Shown here one piece after another: positions 1 through 9,150 of a stretch of 64,000 nt of DNA. The notes beneath the pieces are model-generated. The model had not been told where the DNA came from. It made no database searches and saw only the letters and a program-made list of their open reading frames with translations. The position numbers and the translations under genes are program-made. Each line of letters begins with the position of its first letter. The first letter of the stretch is position 1. Where the stretch lies: positions 1 through 64,000 of the forward strand of contig JADKCH010000002.1 in the NCBI GenBank assembly GCA_016714685.1. The letters are read 5' to 3'. This DNA comes from Candidatus Geothrix odensensis (lineage in GTDB: Bacteria > Acidobacteriota > Holophagae > Holophagales > Holophagaceae).

Positions 1-138
1 TGCTGGGGCGAGCCTCCTCCTGAGGAGTGGCCCTCCTCGCCTGGCTTGGGCTTTCAGCCTGATGACCACCATCTACTTCTGTCCTCTCCGGGCTTTTGGC
101 GGTCGAGGCCACCCGCGCAGCCCTGCGCGCCCTGCTGC

Positions 139-880
139 CATGAGGTTCCTGACGCCCTCACCCTCTTCCCCGAGTTCTTTCGAGGCGGCCCGCCTGGGCA
201 TCACGGGCCGCGCCTTCCGGGAGCTGGGTCACGGTCTGCACACCCACAGCTACCGGCCCTTCGCCGGCAACGCCTTCGGCCATGTGGATGACTCCCCCTT
301 CGGGGGCGGCCCCGGCATGGTCCTGCGTCCCGAGGTGCTGCGCGACACCCTGGCCTCGGTGCCACGGCAGGGTGCGGGCAAGGTCATCCACTTCAGCCCC
401 GCCGCCCCGCCCCTCACCCACGCCAGGGTGCTGGAGCTTGCGCACCTCGACCAGCTGATCCTGGTCTGCACCCGCTACGAGGGGCTGGACCAGCGCGCTG
501 TGGAAGCCTGCATCGATGAGGAGTTCAGCATCGGCGAAGCGGTGCTCAGCGGCGGCGACTGCGCGGGCCCTCTTCCTCATCGACGCCGTGTGCCGCTGGC
601 TGCCCGGGGTGCTGGGGAACGAAGCCCGCGGCGCAGGACAGCTTCGCCACGGGGCCTGCTGACACCACCACTACCCGGCCCCGCGGTCTTCGAAGGCCTG
701 GAGGTGCGGCCGCCCTCCAGGCGGGGACCATGGCGCCATCCGCCTCTGGCGTCCTCCTGGGAGGCCATGGCCCGCACGAAGCGGCTGGGCTGCGGCCTGA
801 CCCGTGGGCGGCCTTCCCGGTGGGACCGCCTGGCGGAGCTGGACCTGCCCCGCCCAGTGGTGCGCTCTGGCAGGTGGAGC
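139..880 (+). pseudogene. trmD: tRNA (guanine-N1)-methyltransferase TrmD, frameshifted copy
   Basis: TrmD methylates G37 of tRNAs using S-adenosylmethionine. Family blocks are recognisable but in different frames: TLFPEFF near 155, EAARLGITGRAF from about 181, GGGPGMVLRPEVL near 304, CTRYEGLDQRAVEACIDEE near 469 and the knot-loop SIGEAVLSGGD near 529. After 555 the expected LFLIDAVCRWLPGVLGNEA is in another frame, and the tail (GDHGAIRLW, RPD, RWDRLAELDLP) changes frame again. At least four small indels, mostly beside G or C runs, are needed to restore one frame, and a TGA interrupts one of the frames at 660. The usual operon order is rpsP-rimM-trmD-rplS, so this is the expected site just upstream of rplS. 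Because trmD is normally essential, either an intact copy lies elsewhere or this stretch contains sequence errors. Bases 1-138 hold nothing I recognise. Confidence 0.75.
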
Positions 881-991
881 ACCCGGGGATTGGGACTGCC
901 TGAAGCCGAAGGGCTGGAAGGGCTTAGCCCGGCCCGGGGAAGCGCCTGAGGATCCTTCAGTTACTCTTGACGAGGCCCGGCGCAACCGGAT

Positions 992-3616
992 GTGCCTGGG
1001 GTCCAGCTGCCTGCAGACCTGGCCCGGCCCGCCCTGCAGAGCCAGTCCACGGGGAATGGCCTCCCCAATGAGACCGTCCACGATTTCATCCTGGGTCACC
1101 AGGGCCGCCTGTGGGCCGCCACGATGGAAGGTCCAGCCTGGTTCAACGGCCAGTCGTGGGAGCCCTTTCCCCTCCCCGGGGGCGGGGCTTCGGCCTTTGT
1201 CCGGACGCTCCTGGAGACCCCGGACGGCAGCCTCTGGTTCGGCACCGAGAGCGATGGCCTCTGGCAGCACAAGCAGGGCGGCTTCACCCACCACTGGACC
1301 GGAAACGGCTTCCTCAAGTGCGTGGAACCACCTGCTGGGGTTCAGGCGACGGGCAGACCGAACCTGGCGGCACCAATGAAGGGCCGCTCTGCTTCACCGG
1401 GGGCACCTGGCGGCTCATGGGGCGGGAATCAGGGTTGTCGGATCCCATGGTGTGGAAGCTGCGGGAGGTGACCGACCGGGACGGGAAGCGCCGCCTGTGG
1501 GCGGCCACGGCCCGGGGGCTCTGCCGCTGGACCGGGACGGCCTGGCAGGCCATCGACCAGAAGGAGGGTTTCCCCCGTGGAACCCATGCCAACGACATCC
1601 TCGAGGTCGATGAAGGCGGGGGGCGGCGCTCCATCTGGGTGGGCTCCTGGGGCCTGGGCCTCGTCCGCTGGGATGGGACCCGCTGGCAGGTGCATGGCCC
1701 GAAGTAGGGGTTCTCCAGCCTCAACCCCACCACCCTGGCCGTCACCCGTCACCCGAACGGCCGCACCCTCATCTGGGCGGGAACCTACGAGGCCGGTGTC
1801 CTGTGGTTTGATGGCCGCCAGTGGCGGCACCTGACACCCGAAAAAGGCTTTCCCAGCGTGGGCACCCTCGGGATGCTCGCCAATCCTGGCGGCAAGCCCT
1901 CCCTCTGGGTGGGAAGCCGCGGGGCGGGGGGGGTCTCGCTGGACATGAGCGGGTTGGCGCACCCTGACCGGGATCAGGGCCGCGGAACCTCTGAAGTGAC
2001 CTGCTTTGCCGGGGAGGGCGCCCTCGAGCCCGGCCGTGAGCGCTTCTGGATAGGGGCCTGGCGGGGGCTCGTCACTCTGGCAGGAGGCCGACCGAAGGTC
2101 GCTTCCGGCCTGCCGAGCGATTACCTGATCTCCCTCCTGCACAGCCGGCCAGAGGGGGGGCCCTCCCGCCTCTGGGCCACCACCCTGAAGGGCCTGATGC
2201 TCCAGGAGGACGGCAAGCCCTGGCAGCTCATGGGGGCGAAGGAAGGCTTCCCCCCAGGGCTCGCGAATGCCCTTGCCGAGGTGCCCGGACCTCAAGGAAC
2301 GGCCACCCTCTGGGTCGGGCTGGACCGCGGGGTCGCCCACCTGGACCAGGGGCGCTGGCAGGTGTCCACCGCTGCGGAGGGTTTCCCCTCCACGGCCGTG
2401 GTCGCCCTGGGGGTCACCCAGGATCCGGATGGCTCGTCCAGTCTCTGGATGGGAACCCGGGAGGGGGATATCCGACGACACAAGTCGGGGATGATCCAAT
2501 CCTTCGGCCGGGCTTCGGGATTCCCGCCGTTCACCCCGACCTCCTTTCACGCCAGCCGCACCCCGGATGGGCGCAGGTGGCTCTGGGTCGGCACCATCGG
2601 CGGCGGGATCGGCTGCCTGGAAACTGACCGCCCGACGCCCGCTGACTACCTTCAGCCCCGAGGCTCTGCCTTCTGGGCTGCCCTCGGCATCAACCGGATC
2701 GCCGAGGACCGAAGGGCCGACTTTACCTGGCCACCTCCGGCGTGGTGAGGGTCACCCTGACGCCAGCGGTCCTGCCCTGAAGCCGAAGGGCCTGGAAACC
2801 TTCACCCTGGGGGATGGGCTGCCCTCCCTCAACTGCCTCGCGGTCCTTTCGGACCACCAGGGGTTGATTTGGGTGGGGACCTCCAAAGGGGCGGCGGTCC
2901 TGGACCCTGCCCAGGAACAATTCCCGCCCCCGCCACCCCCACCCTTCATCGAACGGGCGGAACTCATCGGCAGGGGCCTGCAGGTCCTATCCGGCCAGCG
3001 CCTGGGCCACCGGGACAACCACCTGGCTTTCCGGTTCGCCCTTCCGGTGTTCCACCGACGGGAAGACATGGCCTATCGCAGCCAACTGGTGGTCTGGAGG
3101 CCACACCCAGCGACTGGCGGGGGAACCCGGTCCGGGAGTTCGCGGCCCTCCCACCCGGCAGGCACACCATGCAGGTCTGGGCCAGGGACTATCTTGGCCC
3201 CGTGTCGGAGCCGACGACCTTCTCTCCTTCACGGTGGCCAGGCCACCCTGGGGCACTCCTGGGCCTACGGACTCTACCTCCTGGCGCTCGGGGCGACCTT
3301 CTTCGGGCTCACGAAGTGGCGGATCCGAATCCTGAACCGCAGGAACCAGCACCTTGAGGATCAGGTCTCCGCCCGCACCCAGGAACTGGAAGTGGCGAAT
3401 CGGGAGCTCAACAGCGCCCTCGAGGAAGTTCAGGTCCTCCAGGGGATCATCCCCATCTGCGCCTACTGCAAAAAGATCCGGGACGAGGCCGGGTACTGGG
3501 ACCAGGTGGAGAGCTACATCTCAGCGCATACGAATGCCAACTTCTCCCATGGCATCTGCCCAGAGTGCGTGATGGAGCATTTTCCCCCGGTCCCCAAGGC
3601 CCCCGGAGGGGAATAG
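992..3616 (+). pseudogene. Two-component-regulator propeller sensor, broken by frameshifts and a stop
   Basis: The three frames together encode repeated propeller blades with the Reg_prop pattern (GLPNETVHDFILGHQGRLW, SLWFGTESDGLW, RRSIWVGSWGLGLVRW, TATLWVGLDRGVAHL and more), then a Y_Y_Y-like domain (PGRHTMQVWARDYLGP near 3160). A transmembrane helix follows near 3265-3310, then a coiled coil and a cysteine-containing tail (IPICAYCKKIRDE, HGICPECVMEHFP) that caps many Acidobacterial and deltaproteobacterial signalling proteins. The reading frame changes near 1320, 2740, 3090 and 3230, and an in-frame TAG interrupts it at 1705-1707. No histidine-kinase or GGDEF output domain is present before the stop at 3616. 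It lies between the broken trmD and rplS, an unusual insertion into a conserved operon. The broken state is visible; whether it is decay or poor sequence cannot be decided here. Confidence 0.7.
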
Positions 3617-3753
3617 GGTCCACAGCCTCCGGGTTGGGAATAACCAAGGCTTCCCTTTCGCCCCCATTCCGATAGACTGGTGGACTCCCCGTCTGGGGAC
3701 TTTCGAGCCATGTCCGCCGATCTCGGTGTGGGACCGCTGGCCCAGGAGCCCAC

Positions 3754-4113
3754 ATGAGCCACATCATCGACCAGCTCGAAGCCAGTCTGCTTCGCCACGA
3801 CCTCCCCCGCATCCAGCCCGGCGACACCGTCAAGGTGCACGTCAAGGTGAAGGAAGGCGAGAAGGAGCGCATCCAGCTCTTCCAGGGCATCATCATCGGC
3901 ATCAAGGGCGGCGGCATGCGCACCTCCTTCACCGTCCGCAAGGTGGCGAGCGGCGTGGGCGTCGAGCGCATCTTCCCCCTCAACAGCCCCACCATCGACA
4001 AGCTGGAAGTCGTGCGCCACGGCAAGGTCCGCCGCGCCAAGCTCTACTTCCTCCGCGAGAAGCTCGGCAAGGCCGGCCGCCTCAAGGAGCGCCGCACCGA
4101 CGGCGGCGAGTAG
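3754..4113 (+). CDS. rplS: 50S ribosomal protein L19
   Basis: L19 is a protein of the large ribosomal subunit located at the 30S/50S interface. The 119-residue product has the normal length. It carries the family blocks PGDTVKVHVKVKEGEKERIQ, FQGIIIGIKGGG, TFTVRKVASGVGVER-like sequence, FPLNSPTIDKLEVVRHGKVRRAKLYFLR and a basic tail. ATG at 3754 gives the usual N-terminus. This is the first undamaged gene after the broken trmD and sensor genes. A small stem (TCCCC/GGGGA, 3686-3699) lies in the 137-base leader, and a strong terminator follows. If the upstream genes are truly dead, rplS must have its own promoter in 3617-3753; I see no convincing -35/-10 pair there. Confidence 0.97.
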   Translation: MSHIIDQLEASLLRHDLPRIQPGDTVKVHVKVKEGEKERIQLFQGIIIGIKGGGMRTSFTVRKVASGVGVERIFPLNSPTIDKLEVVRHGKVRRAKLYFLREKLGKAGRLKERRTDGGE

Positions 4114-4130
4114 GCTCTGCACCCCTCCGG

Positions 4131-4158
4131 AAAAGGCGCCCACCCGGGCGCCTTTTCA
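4131..4158 (+). terminator. Rho-independent terminator after rplS
   Basis: GGCGCCC and GGGCGCC arms around a three-base ACC loop are flanked by AAAA before and TTTTC after. The hairpin starts 17 bases past the rplS stop. The following bases 4159-4260 are unusually AT-rich for this genome and probably contain the promoter of the next gene, but I see no clear -35/-10 pair. Confidence 0.85.
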
Positions 4159-4320
4159 TTGCCGGATAATCCTCGAATCAAAACGAATTAACTCAAACTA
4201 GATCTTAATTTCTAGCTTGGCTTTTTCTGCATTAAACATGCTTCCTGTCTGGCCTCCTGTGGGAACATGAGTCCGGGCACCTGAGCTGGTCCAGCCATGG
4301 CAGCCATCCCGGGAGGAATC

Positions 4321-4854
4321 ATGAAAACCTCGTCGCTTCACATCCTGGCCATCCTGGCCGCCGCAGCTGTGTCCCTCCGGGCAGAAGCGCCCAGATACGG
4401 CGTGCAGGGCCTGGTCAACGTCCCTCTGGGGGACCTCAAGACCTACGTGGACAGCAAGCCGGGCCCCGGGATCGGGGTCCACGGCACCTTCGACCTGGGC
4501 GATGGCCACATGGTGCGCCCGCGCCTCGACTACAGCATCTATCCGGAAGCCTCCTTCGCCACGGTCAAGCAGACCGCCTCCTACCTCAGCCTGGGCGGCG
4601 ACTACCTCTTTTTCATCGCTGGAAAACCTGAGGGGCTCTATCTGACGGCCGGACTGTCGGCCATTCGCTGGTCCTTCGAGCACAAGGACCCCATCTCCAA
4701 CGTGAGCAGCAACACCACCAAGGCTGGCCTGGCCTTCGGCGTGGGCTACCAGTGGAACGCCACCGTGGGCACCGAAGCCCGCTGGCTGCATTCCCAGGTG
4801 GCCAGCGGCTTCACGGCGGATGCCCTGCAGGCGGGCATCACCATCCGTTTCTAG
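4321..4854 (+). CDS. Small exported outer-membrane beta-barrel protein
   Basis: The 177-residue product has an N-terminal signal peptide (MKTSSLHILAILAAAAVSLRA, cleaved near AEA). The rest is alternating hydrophobic/polar strands with glycine-rich turns, ending in the aromatic C-terminus TIRF typical of barrels inserted by BamA. The start at 4321 is chosen because GGGAGG lies 6-8 bases upstream; an in-frame ATG at 4297 has no ribosome-binding site and would precede the signal peptide with charged residues. The protein resembles the product at 26577-27200 in layout (NVPLGDLKTYV versus NAPLADLKTDL near the N-terminus, similar strand order), so the two are probable paralogues of an uncharacterised OmpW/OmpA-barrel-like family. 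No substrate can be assigned. Confidence 0.75.
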   Translation: MKTSSLHILAILAAAAVSLRAEAPRYGVQGLVNVPLGDLKTYVDSKPGPGIGVHGTFDLGDGHMVRPRLDYSIYPEASFATVKQTASYLSLGGDYLFFIAGKPEGLYLTAGLSAIRWSFEHKDPISNVSSNTTKAGLAFGVGYQWNATVGTEARWLHSQVASGFTADALQAGITIRF

Positions 4855-4881
4855 GACAAGCCCAAGGGCAACCTGGAGTGA

Positions 4882-4935
4882 CCTGGCAAGCTCAAATTGC
4901 CAGGCTCAAGTTGGATGAGCCTCATCCAGCTTGAG
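4882..4935 (+). terminator. Tandem hairpins after the barrel gene
   Basis: Two adjacent inverted repeats lie between the barrel gene and the kinase gene: CCTGGCAA/TTGCCAGG (4882-4904) and CTCAAGTTGGAT/ATCCAGCTTGAG with one mismatch (4905-4935). There is no T tract, so this may be a non-canonical terminator, an RNA-stabilising element or an operator. Confidence 0.4.
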
Positions 4936-4970
4936 GTGGTCATCACAGACACCTCCTGGAAAGTGGTGCG

Positions 4971-6905
4971 ATGATCGGCCTCACGCCAAGGGTCGAGACC
5001 GTGGATATCAATGCACCTGCCCATTCCGCCTCCGCCCGGTTGCTCCTGGTGGGCTTCACCGCGGTCGCCCAGGCAGAACTCCGGCAAGTGTTCGAGGCTG
5101 CCGGGGAACTTGACCTCACCTGTTTGGATATCACTCACTGGACCGAGGCAGAGCTCGACTCGTTTGAAGGACACCCCTCGGATGCCCTGATTCTCCGGGC
5201 TACGAAATCGACTGCGGACTGGGTCAACCGGATCAGGACATTCCGGGCGCACCATGCGAGCCTGCCCGTCCTGGTTCAGGTTCCCAGGAGTCAGCAGGGG
5301 CTGGGGGACACCTACCTCCAGGAAGGTGTTCAGGAGACCTACGCCACCGCCACCCAGGCCCCCGGGGCACTGCGCCGCGCCCGATCCAGGCTGGCCTCCC
5401 AGTGGGTTCCGGCTCCGACTCAGGCGGGTGCCTTCAAGCGGGAGGAATCGCAATACAAATTCGAAGGGCTCTTTCATAACCTGTATGACTGGATCTATGT
5501 CGTGGGCATCTCCGAGCAGGGTGAGATGACCTTCGAGACCGTGAATCCACCCCTCCACGCAGCGGGCAGCTTCCTCAACCCGGATTTCGCCGGACGCTCC
5601 CCGGAATCCTGCCTGAGCCATAGCAGCGCGGGACAGCTCATATCCCATTTTCGCAGGGTCCTCGATGAGGGTGCTCCGCTCCAGTTCGAAGAAGAGCACC
5701 TCGTCACCCAGGAGATCCGGACCTTCCAGACCATCCTCACCCCCGTTCGGAACAAGTGGGGCCGCATCCACCGCATTGCCGGTATCTCCCGGGACATCAC
5801 GGCCCTGAAGGTGGCCCAAGCTGAGTTGCGGGCCAGCGAGGAACGCCTGAACCATGCCCTGGAAGGGACTCAACAGGGGCTTTGGGACTGGAATCTCGAG
5901 TCGGGAAGCATGTACCGCAGCCCTCGCTGGTTCGGGATGTTGGGCTACGAGACGGGGGCCATCGCGCCCACCCTGCAGGCGGGCTTCGACCTCATCCACC
6001 CCGAAGATCGGCTCCAGACTGAGGCCGCACTCAACGCCCACCTGGAAGGGCGACTGCCAGGGCTGCAGGCCGAATACCGGTTGCGGACCCATTCCGGGGA
6101 TTGGCTCTGGGTGTTCGATGCAGGCAAGGTCGTGGCCTGGCGCAACGATGGTAGTCCCGCCCGCATGGCCGGCATGTGCACCGACATCTCCGAGCGCCGG
6201 CGGGCGGAGGAATCCCTTCGTGCCCTCGTGGGCGGCGTGGTGCACGAGATCCGGAACCCGGTCTACGGTATCTCCATCAATCTCGATGCCCTGGAAGCCA
6301 CCTTCGGGGACGAGCCCCGGTACCGTTCCTTCCTAGGAGCCCTGCGGGAGAGCGCGGAACGCATCCAGGGGCTCATGAACGACCTGCGAGATTATGGTGA
6401 ACCAAGGACGCTCAATCCTGAACCCTGTCGCGTCCGGAGCCTGCTCGAGGACGCGGTCCGGACCTGCGACACCCTGAGCCGTTCACGCAACTGCAAGGTG
6501 CGCCTGGCCCTGGAAGACGAGGCGCTGGTCCTCCCGCTGAACGCGCGGCGCATGCACCAGGTCTTCAGGAACCTTCTGGAGAACGCCCTGCACCATTCCC
6601 CCCCCGAGGGGACCGTCTCTGTGCGGGGACGCCACCTCCGCGACCAGGGGCATGATTGGTGGGTCTTCTCGGTCGAGGACGAAGGAGCGGGCTTCGAGGC
6701 GGAGAGCTTGGCCCGAGCCTTTGAGCCCTTCTTCACCCGCCGGAAGGGTGGCACCGGATTAGGGCTCTCAATCGTCAAGCGGGTTGTGGAGGAGCACGGA
6801 GGAACCGTCTCCGTCGAGAATGATCCGATTGGAGGTGCCCGGGTGACGCTTCGCCTGCCCGCCCCCAGGCGGCGGATGGAACTGATCGGAGAAACCCGTG
6901 CCTAA
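4971..6905 (+). CDS. PAS-domain sensor histidine kinase
   Basis: The 644-residue soluble kinase has, in order, a degenerate receiver-like N-terminal domain (about 20-140), two PAS domains (about 160-280 and 290-415), a HisKA domain with phospho-acceptor His425 (GGVVHEIRNPVYG), and an HATPase domain with N box NLLENALHHS, G1 DEGAGF, F box FEPFFT and G2 GGTGLGLSIV. No transmembrane segment is evident, so it probably senses a cytoplasmic signal or a partner. The stop overlaps the GTG of the NtrC-type regulator gene at 6898 by eight bases, so the two are translationally coupled and surely form a pair. Position and the conserved promoters downstream imply that the pair controls the phosphate-like gene block up to about 24.8 kb; the ligand is unknown. 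Confidence 0.9.
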   Translation: MIGLTPRVETVDINAPAHSASARLLLVGFTAVAQAELRQVFEAAGELDLTCLDITHWTEAELDSFEGHPSDALILRATKSTADWVNRIRTFRAHHASLPVLVQVPRSQQGLGDTYLQEGVQETYATATQAPGALRRARSRLASQWVPAPTQAGAFKREESQYKFEGLFHNLYDWIYVVGISEQGEMTFETVNPPLHAAGSFLNPDFAGRSPESCLSHSSAGQLISHFRRVLDEGAPLQFEEEHLVTQEIRTFQTILTPVRNKWGRIHRIAGISRDITALKVAQAELRASEERLNHALEGTQQGLWDWNLESGSMYRSPRWFGMLGYETGAIAPTLQAGFDLIHPEDRLQTEAALNAHLEGRLPGLQAEYRLRTHSGDWLWVFDAGKVVAWRNDGSPARMAGMCTDISERRRAEESLRALVGGVVHEIRNPVYGISINLDALEATFGDEPRYRSFLGALRESAERIQGLMNDLRDYGEPRTLNPEPCRVRSLLEDAVRTCDTLSRSRNCKVRLALEDEALVLPLNARRMHQVFRNLLENALHHSPPEGTVSVRGRHLRDQGHDWWVFSVEDEGAGFEAESLARAFEPFFTRRKGGTGLGLSIVKRVVEEHGGTVSVENDPIGGARVTLRLPAPRRRMELIGETRA

Positions 6906-8247
6906 GCCGAAGATCCTGATCATCGAGGATGATCCCGCCGTCCGCCATGGCATGACCGCCTACCTGCGTGCCAACGACATGGAGGTGGACGAATCGGACA
7001 CCTGCCAGAAGGCCACGGAGCTCTTCCGGAGCGGGGGCTACGATGTGGTGGTCGCGGATTACAGCCTTCCAGACGGGACTTCACTGGACCTCCTGCCGCA
7101 GTTCAAGCGCCTGAGCGAGGACACGCCCTTCATCATCCTCACGGCGCATGGCTCCATCGACCTCGCCGTGCGGGCCATCAAGGAAGGCGCCGAACAGTTC
7201 CTCACCAAGCCAGTGGAGTCCAAGGCCCTGCTGGTGCTGGTCCGTCGGCTGCTCCAGCAGCAGCGCTTGCGCAAACGGCAGGAAGTGGCGACGAGGGAGC
7301 AGCCCGGACCCCTGAACCCATTCCAGGGCACCAGCTCATCGATCCGCCGCCTGGAGGAGCAGGCCGGGCTGATGCTCGAGTGGGACAGCCCGGTCCTGAT
7401 TCTCGGCGAAACGGGCGCCGGGAAGGGTGTCCTGGCGCGCTGGATCCACGCCAACGGTCCGCGGCGGGAAGAGACCTTCGTGAACCTGAACTGTGCGGGA
7501 CTCACCCGGGAACTCCTCGAATCCGAGTTGTTCGGCCATGAGCGGGGGGCCTTCACGGGCGCCATCAACGCCAAGCAGGGCATGCTGGAGGTGGGCCACC
7601 GGGGCATCGTCTTCCTCGACGAGATCGGGGACATGGACCCCGCCATCCAGCCGAAGCTGCTGAAGGCCCTCGAGGAGAAGACCTTCCGCCGCCTCGGAGA
7701 TGTCCGGGACCGCCATGTGGACATCCGCCTGATCGCCAGCACCAACCGGGATCTCGAAGAGATGGTCCACGCCAAGACCTTTCGCGACGACCTCTACTAC
7801 CGGGTCAGCACCCTCACCCTGCGCATCCCCCCCCTGCGGGAGCGACCCGAGGACATCCTCCAATTGGGTGCAACCATCCTTCGCAGCGTCTGCAGCCGCA
7901 TGGGCAGGGCCGAAGTGCAGCTAAGCCCCAAGGCCGAGGCCGCCTTGCAGGAGTACGCCTGGCCGGGCAACCTCCGTGAGCTGTCCAACGTGCTGGAGCG
8001 GGCCATGGTGCTGCAGAAGGGGGACCGCCTCGAGGTGGGTGACCTGGGGTTGGATGGGCGAAGGCCCTCCCAGGGGGTCATGGAATCCGAGCTGGTGACC
8101 ATGAAGGAGATGGAGCGTCTCCACATCGAGCGGGTGCTGCAGCGCTGCCATTCCAACGTGACCGAGGCGGCCCAGATCCTTGGCATGGCCCGGCGGACCC
8201 TGTACGACCGGTTGAAGATCCTCGGCATCGCCATTGGCAAGGACTGA
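6898..8247 (+). CDS. NtrC-family sigma-54-dependent response regulator
   Basis: The 449-residue product has three domains. A receiver (1-120) carries acidic residues ED11-12, phospho-acceptor Asp54 (VVVADYSLPDG) and Lys near 111 (LTKPVE). An AAA+ domain carries Walker A GETGAGKG, the sigma-54-contacting loop GAFTGA, Walker B GIVFLDEIGDM and sensor motifs. A C-terminal Fis-type helix-turn-helix follows (NVTEAAQILGMARRTLYDRL). Once phosphorylated it should activate RNA polymerase-sigma54. GTG at 6898 is the start because it gives the complete first beta strand (PKPKILIIEDD) and overlaps the kinase stop. Three good -24/-12 sites lie in the next 5.2 kb, each with a related upstream element at constant distance, making these genes its likely targets. 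Confidence 0.95.
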   Translation: MPKPKILIIEDDPAVRHGMTAYLRANDMEVDESDTCQKATELFRSGGYDVVVADYSLPDGTSLDLLPQFKRLSEDTPFIILTAHGSIDLAVRAIKEGAEQFLTKPVESKALLVLVRRLLQQQRLRKRQEVATREQPGPLNPFQGTSSSIRRLEEQAGLMLEWDSPVLILGETGAGKGVLARWIHANGPRREETFVNLNCAGLTRELLESELFGHERGAFTGAINAKQGMLEVGHRGIVFLDEIGDMDPAIQPKLLKALEEKTFRRLGDVRDRHVDIRLIASTNRDLEEMVHAKTFRDDLYYRVSTLTLRIPPLRERPEDILQLGATILRSVCSRMGRAEVQLSPKAEAALQEYAWPGNLRELSNVLERAMVLQKGDRLEVGDLGLDGRRPSQGVMESELVTMKEMERLHIERVLQRCHSNVTEAAQILGMARRTLYDRLKILGIAIGKD

Positions 8248-8256
8248 GCAGGAACC

Positions 8257-8284
8257 TGTGTGATTCATGCGGGAAGTCGCGCGA
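8257..8284 (+). promoter_or_regulatory. Upstream activator element A (weaker copy)
   Basis: TGCGG, four bases, then TCGCGCGA (8268-8284) matches the core of the elements at 8918-8958 and 13251-13291. It ends 70 bases before the sigma-54 promoter at 8355, against 72 bases for the other two. This is the expected position for an NtrC-type enhancer. The 5' half is less conserved than in the other copies. Confidence 0.6.
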
Positions 8285-8354
8285 ATCCGAGGATGGCGGC
8301 TGACGATTGCTGTCGAGATTCCTTTTCCCATTGTTTAAACCAATAGGTATGAAA

Positions 8355-8370
8355 TGGCTCAAGGATTGCA
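8355..8370 (+). promoter_or_regulatory. Sigma-54 promoter A
   Basis: TGGCTCAAGGATTGCA has GG at 8356-8357 and GC at 8368-8369, exactly 10 bp apart as sigma-54 requires. It fits TGGCAC-N5-TTGCA with two deviations. The next gene, the exported Cache protein, starts 80 bases downstream. Confidence 0.75.
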
Positions 8371-8449
8371 GGCGAACGGGAGCCCTTCCCGGGCCGATGC
8401 CTGTGACGAGGGGACTGACCACCATCCCACTCCCATCTGGAGGCACGAC

Positions 8450-8899
8450 ATGAACTGGACAAAGCATCTTTTCCTGGCCGCTATGATCGGCACCACCCTC
8501 GTGGCCCAGGACACCAAGGAGGTAGAGACGTTCATGAAGGAGGCCGTGGCCTTCGCGAAGGCGAATCCGAAGGAGGCCTTTCTGAATGAAGTCACCCGGC
8601 CCACGGGTCGCTTCAATATCCAGAAGACAAAGCGCCTCTACCTCACCGTCTACGACGAGGCAGGCATCGTCCTCGCGCATGGGAAGAAGACCCAGGAAAT
8701 AGGCGTGAACCAGCTGGAAGCCAAAGACAAGAACGGGAAATCCTACATCAAGGACCGCATCGACTTGGCCAAGAAGAAGGGGGGCGGGTGGACCGAGGAG
8801 ACGAAGCTCAATCCCAAAACCATGCAGGTCCAGGTCAAGAAGAGCCTGGTCGGCTACCAGGGCGGGATGGTGATCTGCTGTGGTGTCTACGAGCAGTGA
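8450..8899 (+). CDS. Exported single-Cache-domain protein
   Basis: The 149-residue product has a signal peptide (about 1-20, ending LVAQ) followed by one small-molecule-binding Cache domain. Typical features are YLTVYDEAGIVLAHGKK (strand-turn with His), a central GKSYIKDRIDLAKKKGGGW segment and the closing strand VQVKKSLV. Such domains are normally the extracytoplasmic half of chemoreceptors or kinases; here it is free-standing and secreted, so it may act as a soluble binding protein. ATG at 8450 is chosen for the GGAGG seven bases upstream. It is the first gene behind sigma-54 promoter A, directly after the two-component pair, and is transcribed alone or into the next unit. Ligand unknown. 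Confidence 0.8.
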   Translation: MNWTKHLFLAAMIGTTLVAQDTKEVETFMKEAVAFAKANPKEAFLNEVTRPTGRFNIQKTKRLYLTVYDEAGIVLAHGKKTQEIGVNQLEAKDKNGKSYIKDRIDLAKKKGGGWTEETKLNPKTMQVQVKKSLVGYQGGMVICCGVYEQ

Positions 8900-8917
8900 C
8901 GTGAAGCACCCGGGCTG

Positions 8918-8958
8918 GCGAGCGAAAGCCCGCACAATCCGTGCGGAAATTCGCGCGA
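8918..8958 (+). promoter_or_regulatory. Upstream activator element B
   Basis: GCGAGCGAA, a spacer, then CCGCACAATCCGTGCGG (a perfect six-base inverted repeat) and AAATTCGCGCGA. About 32 of 41 positions recur at 13251-13291 by eye. It ends 72 bases before the sigma-54 promoter at 9031. This is a probable binding site for the NtrC-type regulator encoded at 6898-8247. Confidence 0.7.
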
Positions 8959-9030
8959 GGCTCCTTGGCAGGAGGTCTCCGGGTAGGCCTAAGCCCTAGA
9001 AACACCGCCAACCAACCACCGGGTAGAGAA

Positions 9031-9046
9031 TGGCGCGGGGATTGCA
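9031..9046 (+). promoter_or_regulatory. Sigma-54 promoter B
   Basis: TGGCGCGGGGATTGCA is a near-consensus -24/-12 element with GG (9032-9033) and GC (9044-9045) 10 bp apart. It stands 105 bases before the ATG at 9151 and should drive the operon 9151-11802, which closes with a strong terminator at 11821. Confidence 0.85.
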
Positions 9047-9150
9047 CACCATGCGAACCCCCCAGACATTCCTGGGCCCACCTATCCACGATTCCCTCGA
9101 CTGATCCTTCAGTCGGATGACTTTGTCCTATCTCATAAGGAGGCAGCACC

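Noticed and set aside
4882..4904. TGGC...TTGC pair resembling a sigma-54 promoter before the kinase gene
   Set aside because: The spacing between GG and GC is 12 bp instead of 10, and the sequence is explained by a hairpin.
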